A stretch of 6,214 bases of DNA from Streptomyces violaceus (GTDB taxonomy: Bacteria; Actinomycetota; Actinomycetes; Streptomycetales; Streptomycetaceae): NCBI GenBank assembly GCA_000715635.1, contig KL569195.1, forward strand, positions 90,900 to 97,113. The letters are read 5' to 3'. The position numbers were made by a program, and so were the translations under genes. Below, piece by piece: positions 1 to 5,444 of this stretch. The notes beneath the pieces are model-generated. The model was not told where the DNA came from. It ran no database searches and was given only the letters and a program-made list of their open reading frames with translations. Numbering within the stretch: position 1 is the first letter of the stretch; every line of letters starts with the position of its first letter.

Positions 1-1
1 G

Positions 2-163
2 ACTCCCGCGGAGCTGTTGGCCGTACGGGCGCACACCCTCGCCGACGCCATGGCAGACGCCCGGGCGGACCGTGCGGTGATCCACCGGGGCCGCCTCGTC
101 TGCCGCACCCGACACGAGCGGGTTTTCCCCGCGGGCCTGCCCGGTGCGCGCGGAGCCGGGTAA
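2..163 (+). CDS. C-terminal fragment of a probable amidohydrolase (cytosine deaminase-like), 5' truncated
   Basis: An open frame enters from the left edge and runs 53 codons to a TAA at 161-163. Third positions are nearly all G or C, so it looks like genuine coding sequence. The residues include an alanine/aspartate-rich helix followed by AVIHRGRLVCRTRHERVF. This resembles the small C-terminal beta-sandwich strand of metal-dependent amidohydrolases, where a V-x-R-G-x-x-V-A segment is typical; E. coli cytosine deaminase ends in a similar way. The catalytic barrel lies outside the window, so no metal ligands can be checked. An internal ATG at 50 is not a credible start, because the frame is open to the edge. 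The gene converges on the MFS exporter 22 bp away, with a shared hairpin between them. Coding status is fairly sure; the family is tentative, and a dihydroorotase or imidazolonepropionase relative is also possible. Confidence 0.5.
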   Translation, partial: TPAELLAVRAHTLADAMADARADRAVIHRGRLVCRTRHERVFPAGLPGARGAG

Positions 164-165
164 AT

Positions 166-205
166 ACCGGCCCCCGACCTCGATCTCAGGCCGACGGGGG
201 CCGGT
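166..205. terminator. Candidate bidirectional terminator hairpin
   Basis: Positions 166-176 (accggcccccg) and 195-205 (cgggggccggt) form a perfect 11-bp inverted repeat around an 18-nt loop. Inside the loop, 178-180 (cct) can also pair with 188-190 (agg). The structure begins 2 nt after the TAA of the left gene. Its right arm and part of the loop cover the last codons and stop of the convergent MFS gene (stop 186-188). There is no T tract, but such tracts are often absent from actinobacterial terminators. It is placed to stop transcription from both sides. The pairing is seen directly; the termination role is inferred. Confidence 0.6.
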
Positions 206-1469
206 CCGCGTTCTCCGTCGAGGGCACGTCCGGCGTACGACCGAGCTCCCGCGCCTGCTCCAGTGTGCGGGCCCCGCGCAGGGGGGAGAAGGTCAGCCAG
301 AACGAGACGACGAGGTAGGACAGCCCCACGACCCAGAGGGCCGTACCGGGGGACAGGGCGTCGGCCAGGGCTCCGCCGACGATGGCGCCCAGGGGCAGCG
401 TGCCCAGGGCGACCAGCCGGTAGCTCGCCGTCACCGCACCGATCTGGTGCTCCGGCGGAATGGCCTGCCGCAGGCTCACGGCGAACACGTTGAACAGAGC
501 CACACCGAAGCCGTTCACCATCATGCCGACCGACGCGAACACGGCTACGTACACGCCGGCGTGGCTGACGACTGGAACGAGCAGCAGGCCGAGCGCGGCC
601 AGCACCGCCCCCAGGGCCAGGACGCCGCCGACGGCCCACCGTTTGGTGAGCCGGTTGGCGCAGAGCGAGCCGACCAGAGCGCCCACGCTGCCGATGCCGG
701 TGATCACACCCACGGTGGTGCCGCTCATGCCGAGTCCCCGGACGGCGAACACCAGGAAGACGGTGAGGAAGGCCTTCTCGTGCAGGTTCGACAGCCCGGC
801 CTGGACGCACAGGTCCCGGATCGGGCGCAGCGACCAGGTGTAGCGCAGTCCGGAGCCGATCGCCTTCAGCGCCGACTCACGGGGTTGTTCGGGTGCCTTG
901 ACGCCCTCCAGCAGCACACCGCTGACGACGGCACCTGCCGCGCAGGCGGCGGCCACCGTCAGGGTCAGCGGCAACCCCAGGCTGCCGACCAGGAAGCCGG
1001 CCGCCGCCGGACCGGCGAGGGTGCTGACCGAATACGTCGCCTGATGCAGGCCGTTGGCCGCGGCGATGGAGTCCAACGGCAGGATCCTGGGCAACGTGGA
1101 CTGGTAGGCGACCTCGTAGAAGACGGTGGCGACACCGATGACGGCGGCGGCCGCGACGAGTTGGCCGAACGTCATCCCGTCGCTCGCCTGGAAGGCGCCC
1201 AGCACCGCCAGCGCCGCTCCCTGGGCGAGGCTGGCGGTGACGAGGGTACGGCGCGGCGGATACCGGTCGACCATGACACCGGCGACGAGGGACAGCGCCA
1301 CGACGGGGACGAACTGCACGGCCGAGACCAGCCCCACGCCCGTGCCGTCGGCGTGCAGGTAGGTGACCGCGATCAGGGGCAGGAGAAAACTGGTCAATTG
1401 TCCGCCGAAATGAGCCGAGGTCTCCCCCAGCCAAACGTTGCGGAAGTTTCTGTTCTCCGCAAGCAGCAT
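186..1469 (-). CDS. MFS_3/DHA3-type major facilitator exporter
   Basis: This 427-residue protein is an integral membrane transporter of the major facilitator superfamily, likely a proton-driven exporter of a small molecule. About twelve hydrophobic segments can be followed, at roughly residues 20-39, 44-65, 75-93, 100-120, 143-164, 166-186, 230-245, 249-270, 278-300, 304-330, 345-369 and 374-395. The inter-TM2/3 motif A is present as GVMVDRYPPRR (64-74). The N-terminus (NFRNVWLGETSAHFGGQL, 8-24) and FYEVAYQSTLPRIL (117-130) are typical of the MFS_3 (EntS-like, macrolide-efflux-like) branch. Length fits the family. The ATG at 1469 is supported by AGGG (1481-1478) 8 nt upstream. The C-terminal tail (about 400-427) is polar and cytoplasmic. 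The gene diverges from the PhyH oxygenase, so it probably shares a promoter region with it and may export the product of this locus. The substrate cannot be read from sequence. Confidence 0.92.
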   Translation of the reverse strand: MLLAENRNFRNVWLGETSAHFGGQLTSFLLPLIAVTYLHADGTGVGLVSAVQFVPVVALSLVAGVMVDRYPPRRTLVTASLAQGAALAVLGAFQASDGMTFGQLVAAAAVIGVATVFYEVAYQSTLPRILPLDSIAAANGLHQATYSVSTLAGPAAAGFLVGSLGLPLTLTVAAACAAGAVVSGVLLEGVKAPEQPRESALKAIGSGLRYTWSLRPIRDLCVQAGLSNLHEKAFLTVFLVFAVRGLGMSGTTVGVITGIGSVGALVGSLCANRLTKRWAVGGVLALGAVLAALGLLLVPVVSHAGVYVAVFASVGMMVNGFGVALFNVFAVSLRQAIPPEHQIGAVTASYRLVALGTLPLGAIVGGALADALSPGTALWVVGLSYLVVSFWLTFSPLRGARTLEQARELGRTPDVPSTENADRPPSA

Positions 1470-1477
1470 TCGGGTAT

Positions 1478-1481
1478 CCCT
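1478..1481 (-). promoter_or_regulatory. Ribosome binding site of the MFS gene
   Basis: AGGG on the minus strand, 8 nt before the ATG at 1469-1467. It supports that start. It is short, so initiation is probably of moderate strength. Confidence 0.5.
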
Positions 1482-1518
1482 GTCGAGTATGGCTACTCCA
1501 ACCCTCGGTCGAACCTTT

Positions 1519-1547
1519 TTGTGAAAAAATCACGGCAACGCTAGCAC
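1519..1547 (+). promoter_or_regulatory. Possible sigma70/HrdB-like promoter for the PhyH gene
   Basis: TTGTGA (1519-1524) and TAGCAC (1542-1547) are separated by exactly 17 nt. They loosely match the -35 TTGACA and the actinobacterial -10 TAgnnT, though the final T of the -10 is missing. Transcription from about 1553-1555 would leave a leader of about 68 nt before the ATG at 1622. This comes from reading by eye; other placements are possible. Confidence 0.3.
1521..1533. promoter_or_regulatory. Hyphenated inverted repeat, possible operator
   Basis: GTGAAAAAATCAC has 4-bp inverted ends (GTGA/TCAC) around an A5 core. It overlaps the proposed -35 box and spacer of the PhyH promoter and sits in the middle of the divergent region. 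It could be a small operator controlling both directions. The arms are short, so chance is a real alternative. Confidence 0.25.
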
Positions 1548-1609
1548 GAGGCTCTCGGGTCCGCTACCGTGAAGGAAGATCTCACTGCCGCACCCCATTT
1601 CCGGTAAAC

Positions 1610-1614
1610 AGGAG
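1610..1614 (+). promoter_or_regulatory. Ribosome binding site of the PhyH gene
   Basis: AGGAG lies 7 nt before the ATG at 1622. This is a near-ideal Shine-Dalgarno position and fixes the start of the oxygenase. Confidence 0.75.
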
Positions 1615-1621
1615 CCGAGGG

Positions 1622-2554
1622 ATGTACGACTATTCTGGACTTAACCCCGAGGAAGTCGGCCTGCTCCCTTCCGAGGAAGATGTCAAGCTCTATTCCGAGC
1701 GTGGCTGGTATCTGTCCGAGAAGCTGCTCACCGATGCTGAAGCGGACGCTCTGACCGCAGCCAGCGAGCGCTACTACGCAGGTCAGCGCGACCGTGAACT
1801 TCCCATCCGGCCGGACAGGCTGGCCGACTGGACGCCCGCGGACGGGGACGTCCAGCGCAACAACGACTACATCCACTACCAGGACGAAACCATCGGGAAG
1901 ATTCTACGGAAACCCATCATCGGGGCCGTGGCCGCCCGTTTGGCGAAGACGCATGAAATACGCGCCTTCCAGGCAACGCTGATCTACAAGCCGCCGATCG
2001 CCGCCGAGAAGTCCAACATTGTTTCCTGGCATTTCGACAAGTATTTCTGGCCTACTTGCTCGTCCGACGAAATGCTGACCGCTTTCATTCCGTTCCACGA
2101 CTGCACCGAGGAGTCGGGCACGATCACCATGGTGAACGGAAGTCATCTCTGGCGGCATCGCCACGGCGCCGTACGGCCGGCCGGTGATCCGCGGGACCTG
2201 GAGCGAGCCCATCTCCTGAACGGTGACGCGGAGCGGAACGGCGCCGTGGTGGAGAAGGTTCCGGTGCACATTCCCAAGGGCCACATGACCTTCCACCACT
2301 GCCACCTCTACCACGGCAGCGGCGCCAATCTCAGTCCCCGACCGCGCCGGGCCATCTCGTTCCACCTCCAGGACGGGACGAACACCTACCGCGACCACGC
2401 CCTGTCGGACGGACGGCAGGAGCCGTACAAGCACGACTCCCTGGTCCGCAGGACCCCGGCCGGCCGGCCGGACTACTCCGACCCGGAGTTCTGCCCGGTG
2501 CTGTGGCCCGTCCGCGCGCCCGACGGCCAGGCACCACCCGTTACAGGGGGGTGA
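1622..2554 (+). CDS. Phytanoyl-CoA dioxygenase (PhyH) family Fe(II)/2-oxoglutarate oxygenase
   Basis: This 310-residue soluble protein belongs to the PhyH family of non-heme iron, 2-oxoglutarate-dependent oxygenases, which typically hydroxylate (sometimes desaturate or halogenate) small metabolites while forming succinate and CO2. The iron-binding facial triad is visible: H137-x-D139 in SWHFDKYFW, and distal H231 in LYHGSGANLS. R242, eleven residues after H231, is the expected 2-oxoglutarate carboxylate ligand. The residue after the HxD aspartate context is not the Gly/Ala of Fe halogenases, because the aspartate itself is kept, so hydroxylation or a related oxidation is more likely than halogenation. 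ESGTITMVNGSH (164-175) is a usual family segment. The ATG is preceded by AGGAG. The gene is monocistronic on its strand, and its stop overlaps the end of the opposing transferase gene. Codon use in the first half is less GC-rich than in the second half. The substrate is unknown; a free or conjugated amino acid is plausible from the neighbours. Confidence 0.9.
   Translation: MYDYSGLNPEEVGLLPSEEDVKLYSERGWYLSEKLLTDAEADALTAASERYYAGQRDRELPIRPDRLADWTPADGDVQRNNDYIHYQDETIGKILRKPIIGAVAARLAKTHEIRAFQATLIYKPPIAAEKSNIVSWHFDKYFWPTCSSDEMLTAFIPFHDCTEESGTITMVNGSHLWRHRHGAVRPAGDPRDLERAHLLNGDAERNGAVVEKVPVHIPKGHMTFHHCHLYHGSGANLSPRPRRAISFHLQDGTNTYRDHALSDGRQEPYKHDSLVRRTPAGRPDYSDPEFCPVLWPVRAPDGQAPPVTGG
2532..2553. 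terminator. Stem-loop across the convergent stop overlap
   Basis: Positions 2532-2539 (caccaccc) can pair with 2546-2553 (ggggggtg), giving seven pairs with one A-G mismatch around a 6-nt loop. The structure covers both stop codons (TAA on the minus strand at 2543-2541, TGA on the plus strand at 2552-2554). Being nearly symmetric, it could weakly terminate transcripts from both sides. There is no T tract. Confidence 0.35.
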
Positions 2555-3659
2555 CGCGGCTCAGGTCCCACTCCTCGTCGCTCATGCCGCCGCCCGCCTC
2601 CTCCCGTACCGCGTCGGCGAGGGCCTGGTCCGCCACCGAGTCGCGCCGCAGCCCGGCGCCCGCGGTGGCCGGCAACGGAACGACGGCCGCCCACAACGGG
2701 TGCAGTGACGCCCCGCGGTGCACCTTCGCCTTCAGGGCGGAGGGCCCGAGGTGGAGCGCGGTCATGCCGTGGCTTTCCATGTGGTGCAGCGGTTCGTAGT
2801 ACACGGCGTTGAAGTACTCGTACGCGTTCCGCGTCAGCGTGTAGTCGAAGCCGGCCACCCGGGCGTAGCAGGTGTCCCGCCAGTCGAAGCTCAGGTTGGC
2901 GCCGACCAGGCGCCCCTCCTCGTCGACACAGCGGAACACCGTGCTCAGGTCGTCCAGACAACGCGCCTGGACGGTCAGGAACGTGTGGATCTCCTCGGGG
3001 TCGAGCGAGGCGCCATAGCGGTCCATGGTCTGCCCGACCAGGGGCGCGAACTCGTCGACGCAGGCGGAGAGTGGGGCCGTCTCCACGCGCAGCCCGGACC
3101 CCGCGAAGCGCCGGATCTCGTATTCGCGCTTGCGGACGTTCCGGCCGAGGAGCTGCCGGTAGGACTCGAAGGTCCCGCCGTCGTTGTGCACCACGGCCTC
3201 GGCGGCCCGCAGTCGGGCCCGCACCTCGAACCGGCTCGCGAGCAGCCGCAGACTGTCGGTGGTGAGGAAGTCGAAGAGCAGCGCGTCGCAGTCCAGTACG
3301 GCGGCGCGCTCGGCGGCACCGGCGACCAGGGCGTCGAGTGCCCCGGGTGCCGTGCCGGGATCCTTCGGCAGCAGGAACTCGTTGTGGTAGCCGGTGCGGG
3401 TGCCGAGTCTGAGCACGGTGCGGCCCTCGGCCACGTCCGGCAGGGGTGGCGCGTTCTCGGCCGGGAAGTCGTAGTAGGGCGTCCCGGCGAGGAGTTCGCC
3501 GTCGGCCTCGACCGTGAGGTATCCGGGGGTGGCGAAGTCGGGCCGCTCCTGGCCGCGCAGCCAGGCGTGGCTCTGGTAGAAGCAGCTGCTCGGCGCGAGC
3601 GCGTCCCAGGCGTCCCGGTCAATGTCGTCGATCGACTCGAAGTGCTTCACATCAGGCAT
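2541..3659 (-). CDS. FemAB/GNAT-fold acyl or aminoacyl transferase, paralog 1 (promoter-distal)
   Basis: This 372-residue soluble protein has no signal peptide or membrane segment. It reads as a double-GNAT-fold member of the FemAB-like/Acetyltransf_6 group, whose members move an aminoacyl group from tRNA or an acyl group from CoA onto an amine. Supporting segments are FYQSHAWL (27-34), the basic ESYRQLLGRNVRKREYEIRR stretch (165-184) followed by SGLRVE, CYARVAGFDY (264-273) with a following YFNAVYYEPL, and the C-terminal LHLGPSALKAKVHRGA (302-317), which resembles the small-residue-rich loop and K-x-x-R-G segment of the family. It aligns along its length with the upstream neighbour, so the pair arose by duplication. 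The start has a strong AGGAGG 8 nt upstream and lies 19 nt after the paralog's stop, so the two are co-transcribed. It ends in TAA, overlapping the oxygenase tail by 14 bp. Donor and acceptor are unknown; the exact Pfam family is a judgement by eye. Confidence 0.8.
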   Translation of the reverse strand: MPDVKHFESIDDIDRDAWDALAPSSCFYQSHAWLRGQERPDFATPGYLTVEADGELLAGTPYYDFPAENAPPLPDVAEGRTVLRLGTRTGYHNEFLLPKDPGTAPGALDALVAGAAERAAVLDCDALLFDFLTTDSLRLLASRFEVRARLRAAEAVVHNDGGTFESYRQLLGRNVRKREYEIRRFAGSGLRVETAPLSACVDEFAPLVGQTMDRYGASLDPEEIHTFLTVQARCLDDLSTVFRCVDEEGRLVGANLSFDWRDTCYARVAGFDYTLTRNAYEYFNAVYYEPLHHMESHGMTALHLGPSALKAKVHRGASLHPLWAAVVPLPATAGAGLRRDSVADQALADAVREEAGGGMSDEEWDLSRVTPL

Positions 3660-3667
3660 GTGCGCTT

Positions 3668-3673
3668 CCTCCT
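3668..3673 (-). promoter_or_regulatory. Strong ribosome binding site of transferase paralog 1
   Basis: AGGAGG on the minus strand, 8 nt before the ATG at 3659-3657. It is the best Shine-Dalgarno in the window and lies within the 19-nt gap after the stop of paralog 2, so the distal gene should be well translated. Confidence 0.75.
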
Positions 3674-3678
3674 CTTGC

Positions 3679-4854
3679 TCACAGCAGCCAGTCGCCGGTG
3701 TTCAGCCCGCCCACCACGAACCTGCCGTACTCGGCGCCGAACGCCTCGGCCTCGGCCCGGTTGCGTTCGCGGACCTTCCTCTCGTCCGCCGCCAACGGCC
3801 GGTCCACGCCCACGAACACGCTGTACAGGGGGTTCGGCTGGGCACCACGCGCCAGCTTGGCCTGGAAGGTGCCCAGACCGAGGTGGATCGCCCGGACGGT
3901 CCGGCCGACGCCCGACTCGACGGGGTGGTAGAAGACCAGGTTGAAATAGTCGGCCGCGTTGGGCACCGAGTAGTCGAAACCGGCCACGCGCGCGTAGAGC
4001 GTGTCGCCGTGCCGGTACCGCAGCGCGAAACCGACGGGGTGTCCGGCGTCCTCCGCCAGCAGCAGCGTGCTGCGGTCGCCGAGGTGACGGCCCTGACGGT
4101 CGTACACGGCCGCCGCGCGCTCCTCGCCGTACTCGTGCCCGTGCCGGCGCATCAGCGCGCTGTTGAGCGGGGCGATCTCCTTGACGACCTCGGGAAGCGA
4201 GACCTCCCGGATGGTCCGGCCGCTGCGGCCGAAGTCCCTGCGCTCGCGCCGGGCCCGGGGCCGCCGGCCGGAGGGCAGCCAGGCCAGGTAGTCGTCCAGG
4301 TTCTGCCACAGGCCGACAGGCAGGACGGTCTCCACGTCGTGGTAGAGGAGCACGGCTCCGTCATCGGCGTGGGCCTCGGCGACCTCCAGCGCCTCCGCCC
4401 GGGGCAGGTAGTAGTACCCGAGCACGCTCGCCCCGGCTCTCCCGGCGAAGTCGAGGGCCCCCGCGGTGAGCGCGCGCACCGCCGCCGAGCGCTCCGGCGC
4501 CGTCACCTCGTCCCGGCCCGGCAGCTGGCCCCGGAACTCCGACCAGCCCGCGCCGAGCACCAGAGGCCGGGCCGCGAGATGGGCGTGGCGTTCCTCGTCG
4601 ATCAGACCGGCGAGCAGGTCGGCGGGGGTGTACAGCAGATGGGGCGGACGCGCGAACGCGTACGTCTCGGCTCCGGCGACCGGCGCTCCCCGGTCGTCGC
4701 GCGCCACTAAGTAACGGGCCTCGGCTCCGGGCGGCAGTTCCTCGTCCCGTACGCCGGCGAAGCCGCTGCTGGAGTAGACCGTCGATCCGATCACCAGAGC
4801 GTCCCATTCCGCCGTCGGCAGCTGGTCGACGGAGTCGTACGAGGAGACGTGCAT
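3679..4854 (-). CDS. FemAB/GNAT-fold acyl or aminoacyl transferase, paralog 2 (promoter-proximal, TTA-containing)
   Basis: This 391-residue protein is homologous to the next gene. The N-terminus has the same EWDAL segment (16-20). LYARVAGFDYSVPNAADYFN (286-305) matches the partner's ARVAGFDY...YFN, and IHLGLGTFQAKLARGAQPNP (323-342) matches its C-terminal motif. The basic stretch at 197-206 corresponds to the partner's arginine-rich segment. A double-GNAT transferase forming an amide from aminoacyl-tRNA or acyl-CoA is the best reading. The start at 4854 is chosen because GGAG lies 6 nt upstream and the N-terminus then lines up with paralog 1. An in-frame ATG at 4911 would add 19 residues and overlap the kinase stop as ATGA, but it has no good Shine-Dalgarno. 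Codon 49 is TTA, very rare in high-GC actinomycetes, so translation may depend on bldA. Two such proteins in tandem suggest two successive additions or a heteromeric enzyme. Confidence 0.8.
   Translation of the reverse strand: MHVSSYDSVDQLPTAEWDALVIGSTVYSSSGFAGVRDEELPPGAEARYLVARDDRGAPVAGAETYAFARPPHLLYTPADLLAGLIDEERHAHLAARPLVLGAGWSEFRGQLPGRDEVTAPERSAAVRALTAGALDFAGRAGASVLGYYYLPRAEALEVAEAHADDGAVLLYHDVETVLPVGLWQNLDDYLAWLPSGRRPRARRERRDFGRSGRTIREVSLPEVVKEIAPLNSALMRRHGHEYGEERAAAVYDRQGRHLGDRSTLLLAEDAGHPVGFALRYRHGDTLYARVAGFDYSVPNAADYFNLVFYHPVESGVGRTVRAIHLGLGTFQAKLARGAQPNPLYSVFVGVDRPLAADERKVRERNRAEAEAFGAEYGRFVVGGLNTGDWLL
4708..4710 (-). promoter_or_regulatory. Rare TTA leucine codon (possible bldA control)
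   Basis: The codon for Leu49 of transferase paralog 2 reads TTA on the minus strand (in RYLVARDD). I found no other in-frame TTA in the genes of this window. In Streptomyces TTA is read only by the bldA tRNA, which is mainly active late in growth, and it marks many specialized-metabolism genes. The codon is seen; the regulation is inferred and assumes a Streptomyces-like host. Confidence 0.6.
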
Positions 4855-4860
4855 GGGGAA

Positions 4861-4864
4861 CTCC
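4861..4864 (-). promoter_or_regulatory. Ribosome binding site that decides the start of transferase paralog 2
   Basis: GGAG on the minus strand, 6 nt before the ATG at 4854-4852. It favours this start over the ATG at 4911, which has only a GGA directly against the start codon. Confidence 0.6.
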
Positions 4865-4907
4865 AGGGATGGCGATCGATGGGTGTAGGACGAAACCGTA
4901 GCGGGGT

Positions 4908-5444
4908 TCATTCCAGCAGAGAGCGCACATCGCTGTCCCGGGTGTGCAGGAGCAGCACGTCGGTGCCCCTGAGCCGGTCGAACAGCTCTTGGTTGGCGCG
5001 CCGTTGCGACCCACGGACCTTGACGGCGTACCAGAGGATGGAGCGGGGACCGATGACGGTCCACAGCGTCTCCCGGACGCCGCCCCAGAGTTCCTCACGC
5101 CGTATCCAGCGCCGCAGGGTGCGGCGCAGCAACCGCGGCCAGGTCACACGCAGCGGCGGATCCGTCCACACCACGCAGTCCGCCCGGTGCGCGAAGGCCT
5201 CGACGCTCGCGGCGAACTGACCGTCGACGATCCAGCGGTCGGCGGCCAGTTCCCCGTCGACGCGGGCCAGGAACTCCTTCGTGGGCACCGGGGTCCAGTC
5301 CGGTCCCCAGAAGAAGGCGTCGAGCGTGACGGGCTCGATGCCACGCCGCTCGGCGAGTTCGCGGGCGAGGGTCGACTTGCCGCAGCCGGGGCCGCCCACG
5401 ATCCACACCCGGTCGGCCTCCGCGAGGCTGTTCACACGTGGCAC
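4908..5444 (-). CDS. Small P-loop kinase-like NTPase (FlaR/topology-modulation/adenylate-kinase-like)
   Basis: From the GTG at 5444 this is a 178-residue soluble P-loop protein. Walker A is GGPGCGKST (17-25). TLDAFFWGPDWTPVP (40-54) and RWIVDGQF (70-77) correspond to the D-x-x-x-W-x-P-x-W and W-V-x-D-G segments of the small 'topology modulation protein'/adenylate-kinase-like group. CVVWTDPP (90-97) is the Walker B-like strand, and the arginine-rich helix RVTWPRLLRRTLRRWIRREELWGG (two parts, about 99-122) fits a lid. Such proteins are predicted nucleotide or small-molecule kinases, but most are uncharacterised. Three in-frame GTG codons compete: 5450, 5444 and 5435. GGAAGGGA (5459-5452) is 7 nt from the 5444 GTG, so that is preferred; it overlaps the HAD gene by 13 nt. 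The 5435 GTG would give a GTGA overlap and 175 residues. Beside a HAD phosphatase, it may phosphorylate an intermediate that is later dephosphorylated. Confidence 0.83.
   Translation of the reverse strand: MPRVNSLAEADRVWIVGGPGCGKSTLARELAERRGIEPVTLDAFFWGPDWTPVPTKEFLARVDGELAADRWIVDGQFAASVEAFAHRADCVVWTDPPLRVTWPRLLRRTLRRWIRREELWGGVRETLWTVIGPRSILWYAVKVRGSQRRANQELFDRLRGTDVLLLHTRDSDVRSLLE

Larger units (their letters stand above)
1470..1621. promoter_or_regulatory. Divergent intergenic regulatory region (MFS / PhyH)
   Basis: This 152-bp non-coding stretch lies between two divergent genes and must carry at least the exporter promoter and probably the oxygenase promoter. It contains the most AT-rich spot in the window, a T run (1516-1520) followed by an A run (1524-1529), within a hyphenated inverted repeat. 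No regulator gene is visible in the window, so any binding protein would be encoded elsewhere. Confidence 0.6.

Noticed and set aside
144..1544. A 466-residue plus-strand open frame opposite the MFS gene
   Set aside because: It is low-complexity Gln/Gly/Arg/His/Asp sequence, typical of the antisense of a GC-rich gene. The opposite strand encodes a convincing 12-TM transporter.
1541..1876. A 111-residue minus-strand frame opposite the start of the oxygenase
   Set aside because: It covers the promoter region and the oxygenase N-terminus, has no recognisable motif, and would conflict with the well-supported PhyH start.
2718..3944. A 408-residue plus-strand open frame opposite the transferases
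   Set aside because: Antisense shadow with biased composition and no recognisable domain; it spans two clear genes on the other strand.
3622..4710. A 362-residue plus-strand open frame opposite the upstream transferase
   Set aside because: Same shadow pattern: long only because antisense stops are rare in GC-rich DNA.
4855..5064. N-terminal extension of transferase paralog 2 up to 5064, or to the ATG at 4911
   Set aside because: The long version runs through the kinase gene. The 4911 version makes an ATGA overlap but lacks a Shine-Dalgarno, while the 4854 start has GGAG and aligns with paralog 1. The 4911 start remains a minor possibility.
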